In this document: positions 7,468-16,384 of the stretch, piece after piece
Position numbering within the stretch: the first letter of the stretch is position 1
Layout of the letters: each line of letters opens with the position of its first letter
From: Pseudolysobacter antarcticus
GTDB lineage: Bacteria; Pseudomonadota; Gammaproteobacteria; Xanthomonadales; Rhodanobacteraceae
Assembly: GCF_004168365.1 (NCBI RefSeq)
Contig: NZ_CP035704.1
Span: forward strand, 2,790,001 to 2,854,000
DNA: 64,000 nt
Direction: 5' to 3'
Translations under genes and position numbers: made by a program
Notes under the pieces: model-generated
What the model saw: the letters and a program-made list of their open reading frames with translations, nothing else
The model's database searches: none
What the model was told of the DNA's origin: nothing

Positions 7468-8208
7468 ATGGCCGTTGACTACGTACTGAAATTTCCCTGC
7501 GAAGTTCGAAAAAACGTGCCAGAGGAAAAGCTCGTGACTCTGGTCGGTTACATGAGCTTGGCCGAGTTTGCTGTTGCGGAAATCCGCAAATCCAACCCCG
7601 CCGTGCCGATGGAAACGATCCTCGGCAAATACGAGGTGCACGTAAACCAAACGAGGCCGGATGGGACCACGGTGCAGACTCCCATGACGGTCGGGCAGCT
7701 AGTAGCGCAGGCACAATCGATAAGTCAGTACCGGGCACAATGTTCACCATGTCGCGCCAACATCGCAGATCGGCCGTTCGGCTGCATTGCCAAGATCAAT
7801 TACCCGATCAGCAAGGAGTCTGAGCAATGGCTTTTGTCCAGGCTTCCAAACGATAGCAACGATACGAATCTGGTGACGCTGTTCCGGTTTCTGTCTGACG
7901 TCAAGATCGACGGCCGCCCAGTCGATACGATGCGAGAAAGACTGTTCGAACTGAAGGAGCCGCTGGTTCGGCGTTGGGGAGTGTGGCCCGACCAGAAACA
8001 GGTGACGTCCAGTCAGATCATCCACATGCTTGCATTCGGTGGCGACATCGGGCCTCAGCAGGCTGCGCTGTACACGAAACTACTCGGACTGGCTGCCGTG
8101 CTATCTGAGCCCCATCCACCCTCAAGCAATATCGAGCAGTTCAAGACACTGATGTGCGCGATTGTCATGTCCGGAAGATTGAATTCAGCAATCAGTGTGG
8201 ATGCTTGA
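7468..8208 (+). CDS. Hypothetical protein with a Cys-x2-Cys motif
   Basis: A 246-residue soluble protein without signal peptide or membrane segment. It has a central Cys-rich stretch (CSPCRANIADRPFGC, about residues 92-106) that could bind a metal, followed by an all-helical region. No family is recognised. The ATG has a TAGGA Shine-Dalgarno 6 bases upstream. The gene stands alone between a CPBP protease and an M61 peptidase transcribed from the other strand. Confidence 0.7.
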   Translation: MAVDYVLKFPCEVRKNVPEEKLVTLVGYMSLAEFAVAEIRKSNPAVPMETILGKYEVHVNQTRPDGTTVQTPMTVGQLVAQAQSISQYRAQCSPCRANIADRPFGCIAKINYPISKESEQWLLSRLPNDSNDTNLVTLFRFLSDVKIDGRPVDTMRERLFELKEPLVRRWGVWPDQKQVTSSQIIHMLAFGGDIGPQQAALYTKLLGLAAVLSEPHPPSSNIEQFKTLMCAIVMSGRLNSAISVDA

Positions 8209-8365
8209 AGCGCAAAATTTGCATCTCAGGTTTACGACAACACAGGTTTATCTATTCGCTACCGCGTGGTTACGGTATTGCTGCCGCTGTTCGTCGCCCA
8301 GACGTGCGCGCCCATCAAATGCTAGGCCAACAGGCGCGATACCGAATAGGTGGCGATAGGCGAAC

Positions 8366-8397
8366 GTCGGATAACGCGGCGGCGCCGCTCATCCGAC
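8366..8397. repeat. REP-like hairpin
   Basis: GTCGGAT (8366-8372) and ATCCGAC (8391-8397) flank an inner GCGGC/GCCGC stem, giving a long nested hairpin directly after the stop codon of the M61 gene on the minus strand. The flanking CTACG resembles the dispersed GTAGGTCGGAT-type intergenic repeats of many GC-rich proteobacteria. It may also act as a transcription end for the peptidase gene. Confidence 0.55.
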
Positions 8398-8410
8398 CTA
8401 CGATTCGAAC

Positions 8411-10309
8411 TCAATGCCGTGCGGCGAGGATGTCGCTCAATCGATCCTTGCTGCCGCTGACTCTTTCGAGGTGCGGATAACGCAGGCCGTCGTGGTAGTC
8501 GATGTGCAGGGTTTCGTAGTGATCGAGATTTTCGATCAGCACATCGATCGGCTTGGCATTGCCCTTGGCTGCGGTGATTGCATCCTTGAGTTCATCGCTG
8601 CTGAAGCTGATGCCGTTAACTGCGATCAGTTTCATGCCCGCGGCGAGGCCGGCTTTGAATGCGGGGCCGTTCCACAATACATCGCTGATGCGGCCGTCCT
8701 TGCTGCTGAGGCTCAGGCCGAGCGAATAGCTCAAGTCGGCAATTTTGCGTTGCTTCTGCACATCCTCGCCATACAAATTCGGCTTGTCGGTGTAGACGAG
8801 TTTCCAGCCCGAGCGCGCGATACCGTCGAGCGGCGCGCCGGGGCCGTGACCATCAAGGCGCGTTTTCAGGAAGCTCGCCCAGTCGAACTTCTGTACGCCA
8901 TCGAGAGTTTTCACGACGTCATCGAATGTGTAGGTGAGCGGCGCGACACGCCCGTTCTCCACGCCGAAAAACGCATGCGCAAAATCATCGAGCGAACGCC
9001 TGCCGTTGCTGAGTTCGCGAATCTTGGTATCCGCGTCGAGCCAGATCAGCTGGCCTTCGGAATAATAATCCTGCATGCGCTGCCAGTTGCTCCACGGCAT
9101 CGCACGTTTGTAGGCGAGGATCGGCTGGAAGGTGGTGTCCTGCAGATTGCGCCAGATACGGCCTTCGCGATGATCGAAAGTTGCCGCTACCAGTGCGAGC
9201 GATTCACGCGCCTGCTCCGCGTTGAGCAGGCCGGCACGCGCGGCGAGCACGTTGCCCCAGTATTGCGTCTGGCCTTCGTATACCCAGAGCAAACTATTAC
9301 GCATCGGCACGTTGAAATTCGGCGTCCACAAATCCGCAGGGCGACGAAACTTTCCATTCCACGAATGCGTGTATTCGTGCGCGAGCAGGTCGCGACCGGC
9401 GAATTTTTTCGCATCGGTCAGATACTCGCGGAACGTGCCGTTTTCGCTGGATTGGCCGTGCTCCAGACCGATGCCGCTGAAGTTATCCGACAACGCCAGC
9501 AACAGATCGTAATGCGCATAATGTTGCGCACCATAAAGTTTGTAGGCTTGCTGCACCAGCGCCAGATGCGTGGCGAGAATTTCGGGTTTGGCATCGAGGT
9601 ATTTCGCGGCATCGGCCACTACATCCAGATGCACCGGCGGTGTCGCGTTTGGCGCAAGATCAAAGCGCTTGAAATACTTGCCTGCAAACAACGGCGAATC
9701 GACCAGCATTTCGAGCGAGGTTGGTTTGAAGTGCGTGTTGTCGGCCTCCGCGTTCGCTGTTTCCAGCGCCGTGCCGAATTGCCAGCCGGACGGCAATTTG
9801 ATCGTCGGTTCGATCGTGATCTGCGACGAATAATGTCCGGCCGGATACAGCAGCACGGTATTCCATTGCAGGCCGATGATTTCCGGCGTGACGACGATGC
9901 GGCCTTCATCGCGATCAAGCGGCGAGACGAACTCGAAATCCAGAATCAGTCGGGTTGCGCCTTGCGGCACATCAATGTGAAACGCAAATACCTCGAATGG
10001 ATCGCGCCGCCATTCGATGCGCTGGCCGTTGGCGGTGATCGTCAGCCCGACCATCTGCTCGATCGGCCCGGTTGGCGAATGATTGCCGGGCAACCATTGC
10101 GGATACAGCAACGTCAGCGCGCCAGCCGTAACCGGGATTTCCTCGTGCACACGGAAGATGCGACGACTCAAGTCGGTGAGGTCCACGTTCAACGCGATGT
10201 TGCCCGCATACGCAGTGTCGACCGGTGCGGCGATCGATTGCGCGAAAGCGGAATCGGTGCCGATCGCAGCGGCAAGAATCAAAACGGACAACGACAAAAA
10301 ACGCAGCAT
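8411..10309 (-). CDS. M61-family (glycyl aminopeptidase-like) metallopeptidase with PDZ domain
   Basis: A 632-residue exported protein. The signal peptide ends near AFA (about residue 23). An N-terminal beta domain is followed by a thermolysin-like catalytic domain with H311-E312-x2-H315 (HEYTHSW) and third ligand Glu at about 345 (VYEGQTQYW). A C-terminal PDZ domain covers roughly residues 525-600. This order is that of M61 peptidases, periplasmic zinc aminopeptidases with preference for small N-terminal residues. The start has AGG 5 bases upstream. A long open frame on the opposite strand is a codon-bias shadow. Confidence 0.92.
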   Translation of the reverse strand: MLRFLSLSVLILAAAIGTDSAFAQSIAAPVDTAYAGNIALNVDLTDLSRRIFRVHEEIPVTAGALTLLYPQWLPGNHSPTGPIEQMVGLTITANGQRIEWRRDPFEVFAFHIDVPQGATRLILDFEFVSPLDRDEGRIVVTPEIIGLQWNTVLLYPAGHYSSQITIEPTIKLPSGWQFGTALETANAEADNTHFKPTSLEMLVDSPLFAGKYFKRFDLAPNATPPVHLDVVADAAKYLDAKPEILATHLALVQQAYKLYGAQHYAHYDLLLALSDNFSGIGLEHGQSSENGTFREYLTDAKKFAGRDLLAHEYTHSWNGKFRRPADLWTPNFNVPMRNSLLWVYEGQTQYWGNVLAARAGLLNAEQARESLALVAATFDHREGRIWRNLQDTTFQPILAYKRAMPWSNWQRMQDYYSEGQLIWLDADTKIRELSNGRRSLDDFAHAFFGVENGRVAPLTYTFDDVVKTLDGVQKFDWASFLKTRLDGHGPGAPLDGIARSGWKLVYTDKPNLYGEDVQKQRKIADLSYSLGLSLSSKDGRISDVLWNGPAFKAGLAAGMKLIAVNGISFSSDELKDAITAAKGNAKPIDVLIENLDHYETLHIDYHDGLRYPHLERVSGSKDRLSDILAARH

Positions 10310-10328
10310 CGGAACCTCATAAAGCCAA

Positions 10329-10377
10329 TGATCGGGAAGATAGCGAGCGTCAACGGGCGCTCGTCATCTTCCGATCA
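10329..10377. repeat. Long imperfect stem-loop between two minus-strand genes
   Basis: The left arm begins TGATCGGGAAGATAGCGAGC and the right arm ends CATCTTCCGATCA. They pair over about 20 positions with a one-base bulge and a few mismatches around an 8-base loop. It lies after the acyltransferase gene and before the M61 gene, so it could be a terminator, an attenuator or an mRNA-stabilising hairpin. There is no adjacent T run. Confidence 0.5.
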
Positions 10378-10410
10378 TAAGGCATCGTGCGGTCTGCTTG
10401 CAGCAGCCTC

Positions 10411-11625
10411 TCAGCGCACGTCATCCGCTATCGATGCGAGCGCGATAACCGCTACGGCGGGAGCTGCGAATGGGCGCCGCGACGACATGGATTTCAAGCC
10501 GAACAGGGGTCGCAGTAGCGCGGTGCGACGTATCACGAACTCGTGCAGCAGCGCACAGCCGCCAACCGTGGCGATGATTACCAACACGGGTTCAAGTACC
10601 GGCCCAAGATGCAGCGGAATCAGCCAGTAGGCGACCAGAACAATCAAACTCTGATGCAGCACGTACCAAGGGAATACCGCCTCGGTGGCGTAAGGCAACC
10701 AGCGGAATGGTCGGTTCAGCAGCGCATGGCCCCAGCCGAGTATCGTTAGCAGCGCGGTCCACAGATAGAAGCCGCGCATACAACGAACACCCGCCACCAT
10801 CAGATCCGAAGGATGCTCGCCGAGCTGCAGATTCCATGCAACATAGATCGCGAATATCACCAGCGCCAACGCTAAAGTGACATGGCGCAAACGCAGCAAC
10901 TCCTGCCACAGCGCAGTCGAACACGCCATCACATAACCGTACAGCAACACGCTGAAATACAACGCATGCTGGAACCAGTCGTGGATCAGATCGTTGGTGG
11001 TGGGGAAATATTTGGCAAGCGTGGTCAGATAAAGCACGAGTGGTAATGCCGGCAGCACGATCAAACCCGCACCGCGCAATCCGCACACAGCCGCCTGCAA
11101 ACGTTTGCCGATACTCGATTCCAACGCCGGCAACAACACACACAACAGCAAGGTGTAGACCCACAGGTAGGCCAGATACCACAGGTGATTCCAGGTGATG
11201 CCGTATTGCCAGCCATCGAACGCGTCTTTCGGCCACGGCTGGAAACTCCAGTAGCGCAGCATGAATGCGCCAAAACCCGGCTCAACCAAGCCATTACTCA
11301 CGCCTTGGCAATACGGCTGCACCGGCACGATGAAAAACATGCCGAACAATAGCGGCAGAAACAATCGCCACGTGCGTGACAGCGCAAATCGACCAGCCGC
11401 GCCAGCAGGATTAAACAAACCGATCGCCAGACCCGAGATCAGAAACAGCAGCGACATGCGCCAGCGATTCAGGAAAATCATCGGCCACTGCAGCCATTCA
11501 TTCTGGTACTGACTTTTTACATGCCAGCCCCAGTCGGCCACGTACAACATGCAGACGTGGTACAGAATCAGCAGTGCGAATGCGATCACGCGCAGCGCAT
11601 CGATATCGTAACGGCGGGTAGTCAT
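10411..11625 (-). CDS. Acyltransferase-3-family membrane protein (OpgC-like)
   Basis: A 404-residue polytopic membrane protein when started at the ATG at 11625, which has a GAGAGGA Shine-Dalgarno 8 bases upstream; codons further upstream look non-coding. It opens with RRYDIDALRVIAFALLILYH, the signature first helix of acyltransferase-3 proteins with the key Arg and His, and has about ten hydrophobic helices. The family acylates carbohydrates or other envelope molecules from inside the membrane. It diverges from a membrane-anchored LytTR regulator across 153 bases, which suggests the regulator controls it. Confidence 0.85.
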   Translation of the reverse strand: MTTRRYDIDALRVIAFALLILYHVCMLYVADWGWHVKSQYQNEWLQWPMIFLNRWRMSLLFLISGLAIGLFNPAGAAGRFALSRTWRLFLPLLFGMFFIVPVQPYCQGVSNGLVEPGFGAFMLRYWSFQPWPKDAFDGWQYGITWNHLWYLAYLWVYTLLLCVLLPALESSIGKRLQAAVCGLRGAGLIVLPALPLVLYLTTLAKYFPTTNDLIHDWFQHALYFSVLLYGYVMACSTALWQELLRLRHVTLALALVIFAIYVAWNLQLGEHPSDLMVAGVRCMRGFYLWTALLTILGWGHALLNRPFRWLPYATEAVFPWYVLHQSLIVLVAYWLIPLHLGPVLEPVLVIIATVGGCALLHEFVIRRTALLRPLFGLKSMSSRRPFAAPAVAVIALASIADDVR

Positions 11626-11778
11626 GGCGGCAGTCCTCTCGAATCGGGCCTGCAGATTCGTGCTCGCCACGCGTTGCCACCAGCGCCAAGTGCTTGATTG
11701 ACTGTGGTGAGGGATGAATCGTGGAGCGCAGGGACGAGTCGCACCCACGTTACGCGTCGGCAAGGCTAAAATGCGCGA

Positions 11779-12687
11779 ATGCAAACATCCCCACCACGCA
11801 CAGCCCTCGAACGATTCCAGCCGTGGCGACGCGTATTCGAAGTCGGATTCTGGATCGGCGTTTCACTGATCAATGCGATCGGCAACAGCATCACTACGCT
11901 GATGGATGTGCGTCGCGCCGGCTTGCCGTTCGCGAGCTGGGAGCCGGCGGTCTGGGAGTTCAGCAGCCACGCGCTGATTCTGGCGCTGATGCCGGCGGTG
12001 ATCATATTCACTCGCCGACTGCCGCTGCACCTCGATACCTGGCGGCGCTTTTTGCCGTGGTATGCGCTGGCGAGCGTGGTCTGGTCGCTGCTGCATGTGC
12101 TCGGCATGATCGGCTTGCGCAAGCTAGCTTATATCGCGATGGGCCAATCCTATGGCTTCGACGGCTGGTGGGTCTTTCTCTACGAATACCTCAAGGACGT
12201 GCGCGGATTTATCGGCATGGTCGTAGTGATCCACAGCTATCGACTGCTACTGCGACGCATGCAGGGCGAAGCCAGTCTGCTCGATGCGCCGGACGAAGGT
12301 AGTGCGCCGGTGGAATCGGTGGAACGGCCCGAGCGTTTTCTGGTACGCAAGCTCGGTCGCGAATTTCTCGTCGCGGCCAACGATATCGAGTGGATTCAAG
12401 CCTCCGGCAACTATACCAACCTGCATGTGCGCGAACGCGATTATCCGTTGCGCAGCACGATCGCGGATATCGAAACGCGGCTCGACCCGAAACGCTTTGC
12501 GCGCGTGCATCGCAGCTATATCGTCAATCTCGACCAGCTCGCGATGATCGAACCGCTCGATAGCGGCGACGCACGTCTGCACTTGAAGGATGGCTCGACC
12601 CTGCCCTGCAGCCGACGTTATCGCACCGCGTTGCGCGAGCGTGTAGGTGCGGGATTGCGTGAAACGTTGGTGGCGCCGGCGGCCTGA
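11779..12687 (+). CDS. Membrane-anchored LytTR-family transcription regulator
   Basis: A 302-residue protein with about four transmembrane helices in the first 165 residues and a cytoplasmic LytTR DNA-binding domain at roughly residues 190-290. LytTR features include IEWIQASGNYTNLHVRERDY, ARVHRSYIVNLDQL and the C-terminal PCSRRYRTALRERV. It has no receiver domain, so it may sense a membrane or envelope signal directly, as proposed for the LytTR systems of the Xanthomonas-Lysobacter group. It is divergent with the acyltransferase gene and probably co-regulated with it. Confidence 0.88.
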   Translation: MQTSPPRTALERFQPWRRVFEVGFWIGVSLINAIGNSITTLMDVRRAGLPFASWEPAVWEFSSHALILALMPAVIIFTRRLPLHLDTWRRFLPWYALASVVWSLLHVLGMIGLRKLAYIAMGQSYGFDGWWVFLYEYLKDVRGFIGMVVVIHSYRLLLRRMQGEASLLDAPDEGSAPVESVERPERFLVRKLGREFLVAANDIEWIQASGNYTNLHVRERDYPLRSTIADIETRLDPKRFARVHRSYIVNLDQLAMIEPLDSGDARLHLKDGSTLPCSRRYRTALRERVGAGLRETLVAPAA

Positions 12688-12694
12688 GCAGACG

Positions 12695-13110
12695 CTACGC
12701 GCCGCCCTTCGTTTCTCTGATCAATCCGGGACGATCCCAAACTTTCTGGACTCGTGTCCAAACCTCATCGGACATCTGAAATTGCCATACGCTACCAAGC
12801 ACGCGGGCAAACCTAGGATTCAAAAGTGCCTCTGCTTCCACGCGTTCTATGAACGCCTCACCGTGACACGAGAGCAAGTCTTCCAGCGGACCAGCGGCAA
12901 GCAAACCGAGGTATGGTTCTACGCGTGCATCGGCTACCGCACCGAGGATGGCGCGCCAGCCCTGCTCTGGGCGATTTGTAACTGTCCACTCGAAATCGAA
13001 CGAGCCGGTCAAATTTGCAGACTCATCTTCAAGACGATTGGAGTCGGACACCCAAGCTGCCACTTGAGCCATTCCTCAAGCAATTGCGGAACAGTTTGTG
13101 TTTCTTCCAT
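12695..13110 (-). pseudogene. DUF6869-like protein, frame broken near the N-terminus
   Basis: The frame from 13072 to 12695 (125 codons) contains LLAAGPLEDLLSCHGEAFIE and VEAEALLNPRFARVLGSVWQ, the conserved core of DUF6869. A better start is the ATG at 13110, giving METQ-type residues then TVPQLLEEWLKWQ, the usual opening of that family, but it is in another frame. The two frames meet around 13050, where one missing base (for instance a G in TGGCAGCTT) would restore a continuous protein. Either the gene is recently broken or one base was miscalled. Function of the family is unknown. Confidence 0.6.
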
Positions 13111-13124
13111 GGCGATAAAAAACC

Positions 13125-13469
13125 TTACAAGCTGCGCCCGTCGTAATGATTGATCTTGTAAGCCGACAGATCGACATTCTCCAGACAACGTACATTCACT
13201 GCCGCCATCGTCTGCCCGCCCAGCGTGCCTTCGCCGTATGGCGCACAGCCGCAGGTAGCGCAAAAGTGATGCTCGATCACGCGCTTGTTGAACAGGTAGG
13301 TCGAAACATCGGCCTCGGCAGTTTTGAGGCGCAATTTGTCGCGCGGCAAAAACCACATCAGCGCACCGCGCTTGCTGCAGATCGAGCAATTGCATTCCAT
13401 CAGTTCGCCGATCTCGCCTTCGACCTCGAAACCGATTTTTCCGCAGTGACATGCGCCCTGATAAATCAT
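13125..13469 (-). CDS. GFA-family (glutathione-dependent formaldehyde-activating fold) protein
   Basis: A 114-residue zinc protein. The zinc ligands of the GFA/CENP-V fold are present in order: CHCG near residue 7, CNCSIC near 26-31, and CATCGCAPYG near 70-79. The start at 13469 is chosen because GGAG lies exactly 6 bases before it; an ATG four codons earlier overlaps that ribosome site. Family members act on glutathione adducts or have unknown substrates. It lies 14 bases after the broken DUF6869 gene, on the same strand. Confidence 0.88.
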   Translation of the reverse strand: MIYQGACHCGKIGFEVEGEIGELMECNCSICSKRGALMWFLPRDKLRLKTAEADVSTYLFNKRVIEHHFCATCGCAPYGEGTLGGQTMAAVNVRCLENVDLSAYKINHYDGRSL

Positions 13470-13535
13470 TCTATTCTCCATCGATAAAGTTGAAGTAGCG
13501 CGAATATAACCCGCCAGCGACGACTCATCCAGAAA

Positions 13536-14141
13536 TCAGAAACGCGGATTCGCCAATTGATTCAGGAAGCTGCCGAGCAAACTCGGATCGAGCGCGATCG
13601 CAAACACCACGCCATACGCCGCGCCCCACAAATGCGCGCTGTGATTGATATTGTCGGTGCCCTGCTTGCTCAGATAAAACGTATAGGCCAGATACAAACC
13701 GGCGTAGACGATCGCCGGCAGCGGCAGCACAAAAACGATGATCGTCGACCATGGATGCAGCAGGATAAAACCGAACAAGACCGCCGATACCGCACCCGAT
13801 GCACCGAGGCTGCGATACGCCGCGTTCTCGCGATTCTTTAGGTAACTCGGCAGAATCGATGCGACCAGCGCACCGGCATAAAACAATTCGAAACCGACGC
13901 TACCGATCTGCCGCGTATAAAAACGCTCGGCCTCCGAACCGAAAAAATACAGCGTGATCATGTTGAACAGCAGATGTTGGAAATCCGCATGAATCAGGCC
14001 GTAACTGAGCAAACGGTAATACTGTTTGCCGGCGCTCACGGCGGGCGGCCACAGGATCAGCTCGTTCATCATCTTGAGATTTTGCAACGCGAGAAACGAG
14101 GTGACGCAGGTGATCGCAATGATCAGCAAAGTAATCGACAT
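13536..14141 (-). CDS. Rhomboid-family intramembrane serine protease
   Basis: A 201-residue six-helix membrane protein. The catalytic serine is in GASGAV (about residue 115), the catalytic histidine in HSAHLWGAAYG (about 168), and the supporting HLLFN (about 56-60) is also present. This is the minimal bacterial rhomboid layout. Rhomboids cleave single-pass membrane proteins within or near the membrane; the substrate is unknown. The Shine-Dalgarno is weak. Confidence 0.9.
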   Translation of the reverse strand: MSITLLIIAITCVTSFLALQNLKMMNELILWPPAVSAGKQYYRLLSYGLIHADFQHLLFNMITLYFFGSEAERFYTRQIGSVGFELFYAGALVASILPSYLKNRENAAYRSLGASGAVSAVLFGFILLHPWSTIIVFVLPLPAIVYAGLYLAYTFYLSKQGTDNINHSAHLWGAAYGVVFAIALDPSLLGSFLNQLANPRF

Positions 14142-14249
14142 GATGGAAATTTTGATCCGGTTTCTGAAAAGACGCTGGCGCTCAGGCCGCGACTATTATC
14201 TCGCATCCGCGTGAGTTTTGGCGTCGATACGATTCCTATCGCAATGCAT

Positions 14250-15251
14250 TCAATCGGCGATATGCAGCATGATCTTGCCGATATGTGTGCTGCGTTCCAT
14301 GAGTTCATGCGCGGCAACGACTTCATCGAGTTTGAATACGCTGTCGATCACCGGAGCGCAACGTCCGGCGGCGAGCAGCGGCCAGACCCTTTCGCGCAGT
14401 TCGTTCGCGATCACACCTTTCTCGGCGCCGCTGCGCGGTCGCATCATCGAGCCCATGACGCTCGCGCGGCGGCGCATGAGTTCGGTGATATCCAGCTCGA
14501 CTTTTGCACCCTGCATTGTCGCGACTTCGGCGAGGCGACCGTCCTTGGCGAGACAGCGCAAATTACGCGCGAAATACGGTGCACCGATGATGTCGAGAAT
14601 CACGTCGACGCCACGGCCCGCAGTGAGTATTTCGATACGCTCGGAGAAATCCTGCTCGCGGTAATTGATGGCTGCAGTCGCGCCGAGTTTTTCGCAGGCC
14701 AGACATTTCTCGGCGCTGCCGGCAGTCGCATAAACAACGCCGGCGAATTCGCGCGCTAGCTGGATCGCAGTAATTCCGATGCCGCTGCTGCCACCATGCA
14801 CAAGCAAGGATTCGCCTTTGCTTAGGTGCGCCATCTGGAAAATATTCGCCCACACCGTGAAGTAATTTTCCGGCAACGCCGCGGCGCGTATCGCATCGAA
14901 CCCCCGCGGCCAGGGCAGGCATTGCAACGCCGGCGCAGCGCAATATTCAGCGTAGCCGCCGCCGTTGGTCAGCGCGCAAACCTTATCACCGAGAGAGAAT
15001 CCACGCGCATCGTTTCCAAGCTCGACGATCTCGCCCGCAACCTCCAGGCCAATGATCGGACTCGCATCCGGCGGCGGTGGATACACGCCCCTGCGCTGAC
15101 CGATATCCGGTCGATTCACGCCTGCGGCCAGCACACGAATCAGCACCTCCTGCGGCTTGATCTGCGGCAACGCGCCGCTGACCACATGCAGCACATCGGC
15201 CGCACCGGGACTGATCGCTTCGACATAACGCATTTGTTGCGGCAAGCTCAT
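14250..15251 (-). CDS. NAD(P)H:quinone oxidoreductase, zinc-independent MDR family
   Basis: A 333-residue protein of the quinone oxidoreductase (QOR/PIG3-like) branch of the medium-chain dehydrogenases. It has the GroES-like N-terminal half (VLIRVLAAGVNRPDIGQRRG) and a Rossmann nucleotide-binding motif in LVHGGSSGIGITAIQLAREF, with GAKVELDITELMRRRASVMG further on. The zinc ligands of alcohol dehydrogenases are absent. It probably reduces quinones or enones with NADPH. AAGGAA precedes the ATG. The gene is 34 bases downstream of the acyltransferase gene on the same strand and is probably co-transcribed. Confidence 0.88.
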   Translation of the reverse strand: MSLPQQMRYVEAISPGAADVLHVVSGALPQIKPQEVLIRVLAAGVNRPDIGQRRGVYPPPPDASPIIGLEVAGEIVELGNDARGFSLGDKVCALTNGGGYAEYCAAPALQCLPWPRGFDAIRAAALPENYFTVWANIFQMAHLSKGESLLVHGGSSGIGITAIQLAREFAGVVYATAGSAEKCLACEKLGATAAINYREQDFSERIEILTAGRGVDVILDIIGAPYFARNLRCLAKDGRLAEVATMQGAKVELDITELMRRRASVMGSMMRPRSGAEKGVIANELRERVWPLLAAGRCAPVIDSVFKLDEVVAAHELMERSTHIGKIMLHIAD

Positions 15252-15285
15252 GGCATTCCTTTCGTTGTTCGATCAAGCGGTGATT

Positions 15286-16347
15286 TCAGATTTTCAGATG
15301 CCAGCCGCGCCGGTCACAGCACCACATCAACAGCCACCAGATGGTGGTGATCGCAATCGCGTAACTCAACGATGGCAGGTACGCGCCAAAATACGGCGTC
15401 ATCCAGTCGGCGAACAAAAATCGATACAACGGCTGGCTGACATGCAGCAGCTCGAACAGACAGACCATGAGCCACGCGCCAGCGTACGCCGCAATTGCGT
15501 TGCTGCCAAAACTGCGACCGATCGCCTGCCAGCCGCGACGATCGATCAGCCAGTGCATCAACGCAAGTAGCAGCAGCGCCGCACCACCGGTCCACAACAC
15601 AAACGACGATGTCCAAAGCTGTTTATTGAACGGGAAAATCATCGCCCAGACCAATCCGACGAGCATTGCCACGACGCCGAAATCCACAAGACGCTGCAGA
15701 TTTTTTTCGCGCAGCCACATCCCGGCGCGCATGCCGAGCAAGGTCGTCGCGATCGCCGGGAATGTGCTCAACAGACCTTCGGGATCGTGCGCTTGGCCGC
15801 TCGTCGTATCGTACAAATACGCAGTCGATCCGAGCACCAGCGTATCGATGCGCGCGACCAGATTGCCATCAAAAGTGAGCGGCCCGGCCCATGCCAGCAG
15901 CGCCCAATATCCGAGCAGCAGCACACCAAACAGCAGCCATTGCGTGCGTGGTTTCAGATAGATCGCAGCGAGTCCGGCGGCGGCATAACACAGGCCGATG
16001 CGTTGCAGCACGCCCATGAAACGCAGATCGCGTTGATCGATGCACCAATGCGCGATCACGTTCAACAGCAGACCCAGCGCGAAGATGCGCAACGCGCGCC
16101 AGAGCACAGCACGTCGCAGCGCCGCGGTGTCCGCGCCGGCCAGCACACGCGGCGACAAACTCAACGCAATCGATACGCCGACGATGAACAGAAAAAATGG
16201 AAAAATGAAATCGGCGAACGTGCAGCCGTTCCATTCCGCGTGTTCCAGCGGCGCGTATACATGCGCCCAATCGCCGGGATCGTTAACGAGCAACATCGCC
16301 GCGACGGTAAGCCCGCGCAGCGCGTCGACCGATGCGTAACGTCGCAT
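15286..16347 (-). CDS. HGSNAT/DUF5009-like membrane acyltransferase
   Basis: A 353-residue protein with about ten membrane helices. It opens with RRYASVDALRGLTVAAMLLV followed by NDPGDWAHVYAPLEHAEWNG and FADFIFPFFLFIVGVSIALS. This is the diagnostic start of the heparan-alpha-glucosaminide N-acetyltransferase-like (DUF1624/DUF5009) family, with its conserved catalytic-type His in the first periplasmic loop. The bacterial role is probably acetylation of envelope sugars. A GTG three codons upstream (16356) is an alternative start. Confidence 0.85.
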   Translation of the reverse strand: MRRYASVDALRGLTVAAMLLVNDPGDWAHVYAPLEHAEWNGCTFADFIFPFFLFIVGVSIALSLSPRVLAGADTAALRRAVLWRALRIFALGLLLNVIAHWCIDQRDLRFMGVLQRIGLCYAAAGLAAIYLKPRTQWLLFGVLLLGYWALLAWAGPLTFDGNLVARIDTLVLGSTAYLYDTTSGQAHDPEGLLSTFPAIATTLLGMRAGMWLREKNLQRLVDFGVVAMLVGLVWAMIFPFNKQLWTSSFVLWTGGAALLLLALMHWLIDRRGWQAIGRSFGSNAIAAYAGAWLMVCLFELLHVSQPLYRFLFADWMTPYFGAYLPSLSYAIAITTIWWLLMWCCDRRGWHLKI

Positions 16348-16384
16348 CTCAGACACGGGTGATCGCCCTGCCCGCTTGGCGCAC

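Noticed and set aside
8414-10630. A 738-codon open frame opposite the M61 peptidase gene
   Set aside because: It mirrors the M61 gene's codon pattern, has no signal, domain or ribosome site of its own, and reads as low-complexity His/Arg/Ile-rich sequence typical of antisense frames in GC-rich DNA.
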